Below are positions 1 through 10,929 of a stretch of DNA of 64,000 bases, in pieces (position 1 is the stretch's first letter; the number at the start of each line of letters is the position of its first letter). Both the position numbers and the translations under genes were made by a program. The notes under the pieces are model-generated. The model searched no databases. It was not told where the DNA came from and saw only the letters and a program-made list of their open reading frames with translations. Origin of the DNA: Reticulitermes speratus (lineage: Eukaryota > Arthropoda > Insecta > Blattodea > Rhinotermitidae); NCBI GenBank assembly GCA_021186555.1, contig JAJKFL010000006.1:36143478-36207477 (forward strand). The letters run 5' to 3'.

Positions 1-185
1 AAAGGAGTCATCTTCTTGTTGAATGCTGCTTTTGCTATGACAATTCTGGATTTAATTTCACATGTATACCTTGCATCATTTGTTATCATGCTACCCAAAT
101 AATTGAAATATTCCACATTCTCCAATTGCTTTTGATTTATCATAATTATTATTGGGGATGGATATTTGACATTTTCATTACATTT
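1..185 (-). mobile_element. LINE reverse-transcriptase 3' part fragment (second LINE family)
   Basis: The minus strand reads open through this stretch and gives phrases such as LENVEYFNYLGSMITND and CEIKSRIVIAKAAFNKK. These belong to the region just after the YADD box of RTE-like non-LTR retrotransposons, where the 'YLGS' block precedes the C-terminal domain. The fragment is cut by the window edge, so its total length is unknown. The very 3' end of the same family appears at 61918-62170. It is not part of the receptor gene. Confidence 0.85.
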
Positions 186-537
186 GTTTTTCCACATTCA
201 TTTCCATTCCATAGTGTCATCCAATTTCACTGAATCAATCAACCATGCCCTGTAGCAACAAATAAATTTTCCTTTGCTCATGGCCTTCTATAGAGGTACA
301 TTTTAGGCTAAATACACACTAATCACAAATAAGCGTTGCGTACTTTCCCGCTTCTCGCATATTTTGCTCTAAAATATTTTCGGAGAAAAGATAGAATTAA
401 TCAATTATGAACTAATAAATATTAGATATTATGAGTGTGTGTCTGTAATATTGCTTTAGTTATTCAGCATGCATATCACATTTTTCAGCCTCCTATCATA
501 TTGGCAGGTTTGGCCAATCTCTCTCTGCTAAATTCTT
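186..537. other. AT-rich spacer, nothing recognised
   Basis: No gene, repeat end or terminal repeat was recognised between the LINE fragment and the start of the block shared with 39435 onward. Confidence 0.5.
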
Positions 538-975
538 CCAGATTATCTTATAAAGCCAAGATTTTCGGAAAATTTTATCGAACATAAAATGCGTGTTTCG
601 ATTTTCTCTACAATTCTGTCTGAAATATTTCTCACTCTAAGATGAATTCAGCGAGATATTATTACAAAAGTACATAGGTTTTCGTCTAAGGAACCTGTTA
701 TTCTTGTCAGATTGCAATTGAACGTGAATTTTCTTGACAGATATTCAAAAAATGCTCTAATATCAAATTTCATAAAATTCCGTCCAGTGGGTGCCGAGTT
801 GTTCCATAAGGACGGGAAGAGAGATGGACAGACGGACAGGCAGATATAACGATGTTAATAGTCACTTTTTGTAATTTTGTGAACACGTCTAAAATATTAC
901 AATTATTTATTGGATTTTCTTAAACTTTCATAATAGCTGTGAGCGGAAAATCAAAATTTATCATTTAAATATTTG

Positions 976-1012
976 CATTGCACCTATTTTAAACCCCCCC
1001 CCCCCCCGGCTC
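976..1012. repeat. C-rich homopolymer tract
   Basis: A run of about 15 C residues lies near 997-1011. The paralogous intron position in copy B has a similar run near 39938-39950. It is a likely assembly and sequencing trouble spot and does not encode anything. Confidence 0.8.
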
Positions 1013-1483
1013 TGACACCCGTGTGGCCGTAACAGTCCGTCCCTCACGCCCACCCCCAACTATGCTCTTGCTTCCTTCTGCAACACTTGGTCCTTCAAAC
1101 TCCATCGCCCTTCTTTTTTTTCTGACTCACCACTTCCGTACAGATTTCTCACAATCCTTTCACCTCTCACACGAAATTTCGAGCAGTATGGCCCCTTCCG
1201 CGGTGACTTTTGCATTCAATATACTCAACAGGCACGTCACGCACCAGTCATTTCCGCCTCATAACCCATTTCTCTCACCTCCTTCCATCTTCCGTAACCC
1301 ACCGTAATTCAAGTCACCTCTTTCCACATTCCTGTGTGTTCGACACATTCCGGTACAAGGTCGTACTATTCCCACTGTTCCTCTAACCCATTCGCCTCTT
1401 CGGTCTCCTTCAACTCACAATTTACCCTAAGCGTATTTACAATGCAGTACACTAGAGTATACACAGCATAGTGACAGCAAACC

Positions 1484-1702
1484 GCCGTTATCAGTGGCCT
1501 TTCCGTCTACGGCGTGGGTTTTCGGCCATTCGCTTCCTGGGATTGTGGGTTCGAATCCAGCCGGTGGCTTGGATGTCTCTCTCTTGTGACTGTTGTGTGC
1601 TGTGAGGTAGAAGTCTCTGCGTCAGGCTGAACACTCATCCAGAGGAGTCCTACCGGTTGTGGAGTGTCTGAGTGTGATCGTGAAGCCTCGATAATGAGGT
1701 TG
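1484..1702 (+). mobile_element. SINE insertion with target-site duplication
   Basis: About 219 bp are flanked by the 9-bp direct repeat CAGCAAACC (1475-1483 and 1703-1711). The paralogous site at 40378-40390 has a single copy of this sequence, so it is a true empty site. Inside is a good RNA polymerase III B box (GGTTCGAATCC at 1548-1558). The A box is weak. It is probably a tRNA-derived SINE that inserted into intron 4 after A and B separated. Confidence 0.85.
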
Positions 1703-1965
1703 CAGCAAACCCGTCCGAATCTTCTTTATTCATACTCCAGTCTACGCAGTGAAGCACCGCTGTAAAAATGCAAATTATTTACAATAATTCTTATTAGAAA
1801 CTCATAAATTAATAAGAACATTTTCGCCCACTTCTAATGTAAAATCCATATGAGTATGTCAAAGTAGCTGAATGGTATCAAAGAAGGTCGAAGATTAACA
1901 CTCGGTTTTCTAAACTTGTCTATCTACTACAAAATAATTGTCACTACAGACGTTTCTCTCTGCAG

Positions 1966-2070
1966 AGCTGGGGAGATCACGCAGATATATCGCAGGCTCT
2001 CGTCGCGTATATCACAGCAATAATCTCAATTTATATATACTGCTGGCTTGGAAATGAACTTTCAGAACAG
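1966..2070 (+). CDS. Odorant receptor A, exon 5
   Basis: The exon has 35 codons in phase 0/0, acceptor TTCTCTCTGCAG and donor CAG|GTAAGA. It reads SWGDHADISQALV, then a hydrophobic segment, then IYCWLGNELSEQ. Against exon 5 of copy B, ten of 24 bases differ in the segment coding ITAIISI (IIMGGSV in B). The flanks differ at only about 3 in 45 and 3 in 36 bases. Confidence 0.93.
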
Positions 2071-5000
2071 GTAAGAATACTTAGGAGTCTCAAACTCATG
2101 TTTACATTCAAGTTTTCGTTGTTGTAATCGATGTAATTTAAATCTGTTATTTAAATATAAATTAATAATTAAAACGTATGACCCAATATTAGTTACAGTA
2201 CTAGACACCACACAAACCGAATATTCACCAGAAGATGCCCACAGGTACTCTTCATATATCATTATCTATTGCAAAATTTTTTCATTTATTCCCACTGGTT
2301 ATAAGTGAGTTCAAGTAGTATGCTGCATAACTTAAGCAATATTTCAACCGTCCCAAAAAACAGCACACAATAATGCATAAGTGCAAGTATGAGAAGGTTC
2401 CTTATTTGATAATTCCTTTTAAATATACACGTGTATGAATTTCTTACAAAAATTAATTTACCAAAGGACTCATTCTCAAACGAAAATTATGTGCAACGTT
2501 GCTCTGAATGCCTGATGTAATCATAACCTTTGTTATGCAACAGGGTATTGTACTTGCAGTATTTCGTTACATGATGCATAGATTTTGGTGTTTTCAAATT
2601 ATTTCAGGCTGAAAGTGTGAGAGACGCAGCCTGGGGATGCGACTGGGTAGGAACTCCTGTCCCATTTCAGCGCTGTCTGGTCTTCATCATTGCCACAGCC
2701 AACAAAGAGTTCAGACTGACAGCTGGGAAATTTGTACCTGTGTGCAACTCTACAATGATGAATGTAAGGAAAGTAATTGTCTGAGAGTAATGACACACGT
2801 CACACTGACACAAATAGTATATTGAGCGCAAGATTTCACGCTTCCACAGCGGTGTAAATGAGATATTTGCTCTTCTGGGAAGTTACGCAGCGAAAAATTG
2901 CCAGCTAGGTACCGTATGTTTCGGGACAACCTACCTGCACTATCTTCAAGTGTCAAGCAGTCCAAGAAGAATTTCAGGAACACTGACAACCTAAGTGTTA
3001 CCAATATTCATCTTGTACTCACTGACACTTCAAGATGGGACCGAGAGGTTGCCCCGAAACGTCGGTAAACATCTACCAGTCTAAGCTGCGTAACATCCAA
3101 GAACAGGGAAGATCTCTGAATATTGATCGGAATTCGGATATTTTAAAACTATAAATCAATTATTCACTTCTTAATCTTACTACCTCTTCCATAAATGAGA
3201 TACATGTTTATGCCCTTGGGTCAAAATAAGCCCAAGAACCTCCCCGCTTTATTAAAATATCACATTACGTCAACAGCCTTAAAATTTCTACTTATTAAGA
3301 CCTCCTAAAAATCTCTATACTTATGGCTCAGTGGTTAATGCACGTATATTACGGATATCGTAGTACTTGTCTGGACACTATTTTGCATATCGCAGGTATA
3401 AAGTACAATAATTTTCAAAGATGTCACTGGTTTTATACTAAAAATAACTGATCAAAAACATACATTTATTAAAATAATATATTCATATATTTTCAGGTTA
3501 TTCAACTTGAATACTGCCCTCTGAGTGTTCAAAGAGTATTGATCTGGTTTTCCTTCCGTTAATAAGTATTTCTTCATTCAAAATTTGCAAAACGTTTGTA
3601 CAGGTTTTGTAAAATATATCCTTCAGAAATATTACATAGCTATAAAAATCAGTAACTCGCTTAGTGATATCATATGTAGAACGGGAATGTAAAGAACGGA
3701 GATGTAATGGATGAAGAGAGGCGTCCATATTGGCACTGAGAAACAAATACATGGGCCAACATCTTTTTTGAGTTCAGTAACATTTATTTAATAATGTGGA
3801 TAAAAAAACAAATACTATGGCCCAATTTTTAATTCCGACAAAACTAATGTAAAGAGAAAATTGAGTTACCACTTAAGACGTCAATCGAATAACACACAAA
3901 TTAATATCATGGATGTTCATCGATGATACCCACAAATTCTGTCATAAGTTTCTTCTCGGAGAATTGCTCTACAAGCACGAATATCTAAATACACCACTTT
4001 CAGATGATATCCACATTTTCACACAGAATTCGAATGTAAGGAAAGTAAAATAATCCAGTATTTATTACAGTATGGTCGAGATTGCGCAGTACCTGTTAAT
4101 TCAGCATAACCACACATAAATTACAGTGCCATCACAAATCACTCGATTTCAATTCTAAAATGTTTAATGATATAATAATGTGTATGGTGATGACAGTTTA
4201 GAAATCACAGGTAGAGAAGAGCAGGATGTTGAAAATGTACAACACTGATTTATGTAAATTATGTATTTATAGACACATATATAAAATCTATAAGCATCAA
4301 ATGGATTAAAATTTAGGCCACGGTTTGTATTGTACATAACAAATACACATATATTTTTAATCCGAAATCCTCAAGGAGAAGCCCGGCTAAAAATGCAGAA
4401 AAAATAACGATAAGACGGGTATTAGAGTAGCTATTGTGTGAGGGTATGAATTGGATTCCACTGGTGTAGAACTACTTCCAAATTATAACATATCTATGAT
4501 TGTGTAGCATCCATAGATACACGGAATTTCCGATAAATATCAAGTTCAATCAAGGATTCCTTTCGTATGACGAGTATATCTAAGAAGTTTATTTGATTAT
4601 TATCCTCAGTAGTTGGTAAACTTACACAAGGCAAATTCAGCAATTTGGTACAACAAATTATGTAAACTATACTAATTAACACCCAAGTACTTCTCAATAA
4701 AAGTAAGTGGATCCAACCGACAAAGTCATGAAATATTAAAAGCAGCGACACAGTTTAGAATAAAATAATATGTTAAGAAACAAATAAAGAATGAACAACA
4801 GTATAACCTTCACCTAATTTGCGCATCTAACTGACAGAAGAATTGGTCCATTGTACAGACTATGACTGATGAAAACTACAACATTATATGTAAAGACATT
4901 ACAACAATCTTAATAAAAATTAGATCTTTACACAAGAGAAAATATCACATAATCAATATTATATCTTAAAGAACAAAAGAAGAAACCGAATTTTATATCA

Positions 5001-7361
5001 GAGTGAATAACTTGTCACAAGTACTTTTACGAGAGAAGAGTTAAATATTTTGAATTTTGGCTTCCATAGAGCATTGAAAAACCCATAACACCTTACATTA
5101 CTAATATTGCCACTGAAACAGAGAATACTATTAAATTGTAAGATGCAAATATACAAGGTGCTTATCGCGCTCTGGCAAATAAAACCTCCAACAAATTATA
5201 AACTCACATAATTCTTGTAATCATTTACATAAATGACAATTATATATTACAAGATAATATAAATAAATTAATATATAATAATGTAATATTAGTACCAGCT
5301 GATAAAGTAGAACGATCGTTGCAGTGGATAACACCGTGTATGTAAAAAAATTTAAATAATTTTCTAACAAGTAATCAATTCCCAACACTCATAAAATACC
5401 ACACGGATAAGTATCAAAACTACTTCAGAAGTTTTACAACAAAGTGATAAGAATATTAATAAACATAAAGTAAAATATCTACTTCAAAATAAACCTAAAA
5501 CTCCAGAACTGAAATGCACAACTAAAATTACATAAAGCAGACGTTCCTATCTGCCAGATGTTAATAATATCAATGCACCGGCCTACAAAGCGGCAAAGTT
5601 TTTCACCCAAATACTAAAGGTAATACCTCGAACTTGACAACCAATAGTTGTTTCTAATTGAAAAAACTAGCTCATACCTCATAAAACTCAAAATTAATGA
5701 AATCACACATTTCTCACTTATCATATCAAAGACCTACTATCGTAAATATTCCCATTCTGGATACATTAAATATTACTGATAACCACATCAACAAAGGCTA
5801 TTGATTAAATTGTCAAAAATCAAATTTTACAACTGATGAAAACTGCTCTTTATTTCAAAATTATTTCATTTTTTCTGACAATACATACCAACCACCAAAA
5901 GGAATAGCAATGGTCTCCCCGATCGCAAGTATAATTTTCTAAAGCCAACAACTCTCCCCTACACAACCATCCAAAAACTAACCTCTCTATACAAAACAAA
6001 ATGAATAGTCCAACCCTAATAATAATACGCCACACAGACCCATGAAATGGACTGTGTTTACATATTATAACCCATCAATACGTAAGATTACCAACTTATT
6101 TAGGAAGACTGGTATAAGTACTGCATTCCGCAATAATAATACTGTACACGATATGTTGAAATAAGGACGCCTAACAAGGATGATCAGTATAACAACAAAG
6201 ATGGAATCATTTACAAACCTAATATGAACAAACGGTTGAATAGATATATATGAAACAAAGATCCACAGTCCGATACGCGGCGCACATTCTAAAAAATGCT
6301 CATGAATTACGGAAGAATCAATGATAACATGATCTTACACAAACAGGTAAATAAATATGAATTCCTTCGCACAGTTTTATATTCAGTTACATGCAAGGAA
6401 TAAAATAACTTCTCCCTGAACAAAACACAGGGAATATAAACCTCACTTCCACCTCCTTTCCTACCTCCAGCGACGTTCACGCCATCACGTGACCTAAACC
6501 CACATACAACCCGCTATTTTACAACGCAGCATATACCACAACACAGGTATGTACAGCGTTGCCATTTCAACTTCCTTTCTGCCTTACCAGTTTCCTATAT
6601 ATCTATACAAAAATTTTATACATGTTTTATCTAATTTTAACTTCATTTTTAATTTTAACTTTCAGTGAACCTAAAAATAGCAACTGAGAAACCTACATAT
6701 TACATTTCGAATTTTAATATGAACCATTACTCGTTGTTGTGTGATTTTGTGTAAACTCAATATAGGGGTACCGTGACGACGGTTCCATAATAGGGAACCG
6801 AAAATTTTGGACTGATTTTACTGTAAAAGAAGTATATTTTATATTAAATAAGAAGTGTGCATTTTTGGTTTAAGAATTGTGTAATAAAATACATACACAT
6901 TTTTAACCCAAAAACCTCAAGGAGAAACCAAGATCAAATATACAGAAAAAGATGATAACAAGACGGGTTTAGAGTAGTTATTACGTGAGAGTATGGATTG
7001 GATCCAATGTACCCAAAACTACTTCCAAATTAAAACAAGATTGAATATGTACGTCCATAGATATAAGAAATTTCTTTGACCATATCGTCGAATAAATGCT
7101 TGAGGAAGATTTTATCAAAGAATTCACTTTAATTTTCTTAATCAACAACTTATTAACTTAACAAATTCTTTGTTCGTTTTACAATATTCACAAACATTGT
7201 TCAGAATACGGAGAAATCCGATGTTTCTGTTAGCACTTTTGGGCTTCCAGTTTCTAATAAAATAAGTTTTATTTCTGTCCCAGATGATGAACCAATCTAT
7301 ATCATTCTTCATGTTCCTTCTTCATATGAAAGACAAGAATACGACCAACAAGGATATATAA
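1966..7361 (+). CDS. Odorant receptor copy A, last three exons (5' part outside window)
   Basis: This is the C-terminal part of an insect odorant receptor (7tm_6 family), a seven-transmembrane protein that forms odour-gated channels with Orco in sensory neurons. Exons are 1966-2070, 2608-2763 and 7284-7361 (TAA), all joined in phase 0 with AG/GT borders. The visible 112 residues carry the family hallmarks: YCWLGNELSEQ, then FQRCLVFIIATANKEF, then LTAGKFVPV and TMMN, ending in SFFMFLLHMKDKN. There is no stop or frameshift in the visible part. The last exon ends TTNKDI, two residues longer than copy B. Intron 6 is 4.5 kb, swollen by a Penelope-like element. Exons 1-4 should lie to the left of the window. 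Confidence 0.93.
2608..2763 (+). CDS. Odorant receptor A, exon 6
   Basis: The exon has 52 codons in phase 0/0, acceptor ATTTCAG and donor AAT|GTAAGG. It codes for AESVRDAAWGCDWVG, then FQRCLVFIIATANKEF, then LTAGKFVPVCNSTMMN. This is the most conserved block of the receptor family, covering the loop before TM7 and the start of TM7. Confidence 0.95.
2882..3094. repeat. Fold-back element in intron 6 (arms 2882-2955 and 3023-3094)
   Basis: Two arms of about 73 bp are inverted copies of each other. The left arm runs from GTTACGCAGC to TTCAAGTGTCA, and the right arm is its reverse complement with scattered mismatches. Each arm holds a variant of the motif 'AAGATGG...CGAAACG'. The same fold-back is present, more decayed, in copy B at about 41535-41755, so it predates the A/B duplication. 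Confidence 0.75.
4352..4545. repeat. Direct repeat flanking the Penelope insertion, left copy
   Basis: This stretch, with phrases such as CCTCAAGGAGAA and ACTACTTCCAAATTA, recurs at about 6885-7075, on the other side of the Penelope-like block. Copy B has only one such stretch (about 43000-43175). The intron sequence was therefore duplicated by, or together with, the insertion. Confidence 0.7.
4815..6450 (+). mobile_element. Decayed Penelope-like retroelement inside intron 6 of receptor A
   Basis: Fragments of a Penelope-like reverse transcriptase and GIY-YIG endonuclease appear in order on the + strand, interrupted by stops and frameshifts. They are an N-terminal piece near 5008-5090, the stretch around 5500-5620 coding NNINAPAYKAAKFFTQILK, the RT motif QPPKGIAMVSPIASIIF (5885-5940), a connector with YYNPSIRKITNLF (6060-6110), and remnants of the endonuclease up to about 6390. 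Penelope-like elements copy themselves by target-primed reverse transcription. This copy is dead. It is absent from intron 6 of copy B. Confidence 0.8.
6885..7075. repeat. Direct repeat flanking the Penelope insertion, right copy
   Basis: Partner of 4352-4545. From here the intron resumes its alignment with copy B (43140 onward) and leads straight into exon 7. Confidence 0.7.
7284..7361 (+). CDS. Odorant receptor A, exon 7 with stop codon
   Basis: Acceptor TTTCTGTCCCAG. The exon codes for MMNQSISFFMFLLHMKDKN followed by TTNKDI and TAA at 7359-7361. It carries the end of TM7 and a short intracellular tail. Confidence 0.93.
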   Translation: MMNQSISFFMFLLHMKDKNTTNKDI

Positions 7362-7867
7362 CACATCCGAAGCATTAACATAGTGTACACAGCGGCAGTA
7401 ATGCCCTATCGTGTCTCCGCTCAATATTAGGAAAATACAAGTTATACATTAGCTGCACCGCTACACAAAGTGAATGACACAAAACATGAGTGCAAGTCAA
7501 ATTACATTAACCTGGTTTCTTGCTAAAACTTGTGTCAGAAATGTAATTGTGAAAGACAGAGGTTATGTGTGTGTTTAAATGAGATAGGAAAATAAATCTG
7601 CACCTAATATTCACCTCATTTCAAACACATAAATGTGTGTTCACGACGTAAAATTAGTAAAATTCTTTTAAATTGTACTTTCAAAACACAGGATAACAGA
7701 ATATTCAGTGACAGATTCAGATGTTTTATAGGTATAAATTAAAGATTCAGCTCTCATGCTTACAGCTTATTCCATATGTGAGACCTTTACTCACGTCACT
7801 GCGTCAAGATAAACACCAAAATTCTCGTTTGTTGTCATAATAACATGTCACATTACTAAATCAATGT

Positions 7868-8570
7868 AGCATAGTCGTTCTTGAGAAGATAATAGGTCCT
7901 TGCTAGTCAAGAAAGTCCCCCGCAATTTATATAACCTGGAGGTTAAATATCGCGATCATAAGAGCGCGCCAACTGTCCCTATCCTGAGCCAGATCAATCC
8001 AGTCCATGCCCCCATCCCACCTCTTGAAGATCCATTTTTATATTATCCTCACATATATGCCTACGTCTTCAAAGCGATCTCTTCCCTTACACTCAGATTT
8101 CCCCACTAGCACTCTGAATGCCCCTCTCTACCCCCCCCCCCCCCCTCATATGAGCTACCTGCACCGCTCATTACTTTCATCGCGATTTGATCAAGCGAAA
8201 AATGCTTGGTGAAGAGTACAAATTACAAAGCTCCTCATTATGCAATCTTCTCCACTCCCCTGGTCGATCCTCTTAGACCAAAACTATCTGCCTCGGCACT
8301 CTCATTTCCAAAATCCTCAGCCTATGTTCCTGCCTCAATGTGAGACCAAGTTTCAAACCCATAAAAAACAACAGGCAAAATTAGAGTTCTGTACATTTTA
8401 ATCTTTGTATTCTTGTATAATAAATTGGAAAACAAAAGATTCTGCACCGACAGGTAGCATGCATTCTCTGGGTTCAATCTGCTCTTAATTTCTTTATGAA
8501 TTTAATTTTCGTTTGATAGGTGTTTCCCTAGTATTTGAAATGTTCCAAACCTTCAAAGAACGTTTTTATT
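7868..8570 (-). mobile_element. Old RTE-like LINE 3' end, minus strand
   Basis: This is a degenerate minus-strand copy of the 3' end of the LINE that is better preserved at 13764-16002. The two share the tail (GTTCTTGAGAAG, CCGCAATTTATA), the C-terminal coding part and the stretch past it. The same insertion sits at 45058-45725 in copy B, so it predates the duplication. No open frame remains. Confidence 0.8.
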
Positions 8571-8653
8571 TATTCAATTTATTTTTCACCAACTAATGCA
8601 CACGTAAAACCACTTTTTTGTATTTTCTATTGTAAAATGTACCCCTACACGTG

Positions 8654-8677
8654 TTTCGATCCTCGAATCATCGTCAG
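8654..8677 (-). ncRNA. Hammerhead-ribozyme-like motif, repeat 1
   Basis: On the minus strand the core CTGACGA (8671-8677) is followed by GATTC/GGATC, which can form a 5-bp stem with one G-U pair, and then GAAA (8654-8657). Palindromic CACGTG, TA and GGGG follow, and the GGGG can pair with CCC before the core. This is the order of a hammerhead (CUGANGA, stem II, GAAA, short stem III, UH, stem I). One extra U sits between the core and stem II, which is unusual, so activity is uncertain. Confidence 0.45.
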
Positions 8678-9253
8678 GGTTTTTTTTTTAAAAATTCACT
8701 ATCACTTCAACTGCATATTTTGAAGGGTCCAATAGCACTCATGTCTTAATATTTGTTTTAAAAATATCTGAATTTTAAAATTCATAAAACATTAAACTTA
8801 TGATTTATAAGTTAAAGTCGTAGTTAAAATGTTTCGGTTAACGGCGTAAGTGCTGGCGTCAAGAATCGTGGTATGTTCCTGTGAGCGTATGCTGTGTGTG
8901 CTGTTGTGTGGATCGGTGTGTGCTGTCTGTTGTCTGGTGAAGTTAACTATCTGTTTACCTACTGTATACCAAACTAAACAAAAAACTAGATAATTTGCGA
9001 CACACAAACACAACAACCTACACAACACGGAAATTACAACACAGAAAAAATGCTACATTCTACCCACGCATCAAAAACATGTCCAACGTACAGTTCAGCA
9101 AAGAAGAAGAAAATATACTAAAACTAGATTTCACACTGTTGACACCGTGCATCTTCGTCATATTAAATTAAGTTATAAACCAACCGATGCACACTAAAAC
9201 CACTTTTTAAGTAGCTTTATTATAAAATTGTTAAAATTGTACCCCTACACGTG

Positions 9254-9277
9254 TTTCGATCCTAGGATCATCGTCAG
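9254..9277 (-). ncRNA. Hammerhead-ribozyme-like motif, repeat 2
   Basis: Same layout as repeat 1, exactly 600 bases further on: CTGACGA core (9271-9277), stem II GATCC/GGATC with a TA loop, GAAA (9254-9257), CACGTG, TA, GGGG. Stem I can pair with the CCCC before the core. Repeat 1 has GATTC where this copy has GATCC, and pairing is kept by a G-U wobble. The same extra U is present. Confidence 0.5.
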
Positions 9278-9735
9278 GGGGGTTTATTGCTAAAAGCTAC
9301 AGTCACTTCAACACATGATTTAAAATATTCTATCTGCACTTTGAAACATAAGTTATAATCTTGTAAAAAGATTCTCTAAAAGTTGTAAAATTATAAAAGC
9401 ACTGTAGATGGTAGATTGTGGAACTGCTGGCGCGTGGTATTAAAAGCTGTAAAATAAACGATTTTGTAAGTAATATAGAATTTGTAAATATATTGGTTGC
9501 TAACAGTAATCATTATTGATTTTCTATTTAATGTATATGAATGACTTACCATATGAAATGTTTTTGCGTGGAGCGGATTGTACTACGTGTTGTGCGGTGA
9601 GGAGTACTACGGTGGAGTGTCTGGTTCGGGAGGTTGTGTGTAGGTCAGTATGGAAGGGGGGATTTTGATAAGTTGGAACAGCGGGTTTATTTCCATTGCG
9701 TACTGCTCGTGGATCAATAACTGTTCCCTATGAAA

Positions 9736-9950
9736 AATTTGGATTTACATATTTTCGGTAATATTCATATGCCTGCCTTTCTTGCAGTTTTTTATTAAAT
9801 TCATTGTATCCTGTATTGGGCCGTATTCATGTCGGTTGTTCAAAATATGTAGGGCATATGCAGATTTGGGTTCATTATTATATATATTATATATATATAT
9901 AAGAAATTTAACAGCTAGATATAATGAACATACCAGATATATAAAGAATG
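9736..9950. mobile_element. Penelope GIY-YIG endonuclease pieces in opposite orientations
   Basis: The minus strand at about 9740-9890 codes for PKSAYALHILNNRHEYG and a following LIKNCKKGRHMN, which is the C-terminal part of a Penelope-type endonuclease. Directly beside it the + strand at about 9900-9950 codes for RNLTARYNEHTRYIKN, the piece that normally comes just before it in the protein. The two halves are inverted relative to each other across an (AT)n stretch at 9880-9900. Confidence 0.75.
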
Positions 9951-9954
9951 TGCC

Positions 9955-10867
9955 TTCTGCACCCTTCTTCCTATATGTCAGTTCAGATTGCGCAATAGCT
10001 GTTATATATAATGGTGCGATGCCTGCTATAACCAAGGCTGCATCGGTAGAGATTGTTCTGTACGCCCTCGTAATCTGAAGAGCAAAACCACGCTGTACTT
10101 TAATCAATTTATCTAGTGCATTTTGGAAGGCGGAAACGCAGTACAGTACCATTGGCTCAAAAGATCCATAATAGATAGTACGCAAAGTTTCTGAATTGTA
10201 AGTTTTGTGGCTCGTGCTAGGGCAGATTGGAACTGACTTGCTTTTTTAGCCAATATTTCTAGATGAGGTTTGAAAGTAATTTTCTTATCAAGAATTACTC
10301 CGAGGTATGAGAACTGGTCCACTGTTTTAATGTCTTCCATATTAATTTGAATTTTTGGTGTGATGATTGTTTTCTTTTTAGTTACCAGCATTGCTATTGT
10401 TTTATGTGGATTGAATTGAAGTTTGTTATTACAGCCCCACTTGTATATAGAGTTAAGCGCAGTGTTTGCAGAGTTTTCTAGACCAGTAATTGTATCGGCT
10501 TTAATTAACAGAAGGGCATCATCCGCATAAGCCATAATACTACAATTTTCAGGTAATTGGAGGCATAATAATTTATCATATAGGATTATCCAAAGACCTG
10601 GGCTCCAAGATGATCCTTGGGGGCACCCTTAAACAAGTCTTTTACGATCTTTGAATTCTCTATTGTAAGCTGAGCTTTACGCCTGGAGACGTAGTTTCGT
10701 ACCAGCTTGTGTAGATTTCTAGGACACCTTTTCTTCTTTAGCTGCTGCATGATCTTCGGCCACCAGGCATTGTCAAAGGTGCCTGCTATGTCAAACGATA
10801 TTAGGATACCTAGTTGTTTGCTACGTAACACCTCTCGAGACCATTCAACCACCTTCAGGAAAGAGTC
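9955..10867 (-). mobile_element. R1-clade-like LINE reverse transcriptase, truncated
   Basis: The minus strand holds a reverse-transcriptase fragment in frame-shifted pieces. From high to low coordinate these are ISFDIAGTFDNAWWPKIM (palm motif A region), a GAP box, a frameshift near 10610, AYADDALLL (catalytic YADD, about 10515-10532), KLQFNPHKT, FSYLGVILD, and RGFALQITRAYRTISTDAA near 10030-10100. The 'AYRT.ST.A' phrase is typical of R1-clade elements. Both ends are missing; it abuts Penelope sequence on the left. Confidence 0.85.
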
Positions 10868-10929
10868 TTCAGTTCATTTATGCGGTGTTAATCACAATAC
10901 CTTGCCAATAACATACATTGATGAGGGAA

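Larger units (their letters stand above)
538..8570 (+). repeat. Segmental duplication block, copy A (pairs with 39435-45725)
   Basis: From about 538 the sequence can be followed in parallel with 39435 onward: intron 4 end, exon 5, exon 6, intron 6, exon 7, 3' flank and an old LINE tail. Copy A has extra DNA not in copy B, namely a SINE at 1484-1702 and about 2.3 kb of Penelope-like sequence in intron 6. Copy B has an extra 1.07-kb TIR element at 43887-44954. Exons are far better conserved than introns. The block ends near 8570, where the two copies diverge abruptly. Confidence 0.85.
8571..9735 (+). mobile_element. Penelope-like element: two pLTR-type repeats and the start of the ORF
   Basis: Two similar repeats in the same orientation start near 8588 and 9178 (both begin 'ccaac.gatgcacac' and share CCCCTACACGTGTTTCGATCCT). 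Between them, at 9049-9144, the + strand codes for FYPRIKNMSNVQFSKEEEN, which I recognise as the N-terminal part of a Penelope-like ORF. Repeated terminal blocks around a 5' coding piece fit the tandem or partial structures usual for these elements. Hammerhead-like motifs occur in both repeats. Confidence 0.75.

Noticed and set aside
1023..1307. 94-codon plus-strand frame
   Set aside because: Low-complexity pyrimidine-rich sequence; the paralogous region in copy B (40000-40200) does not keep the frame.
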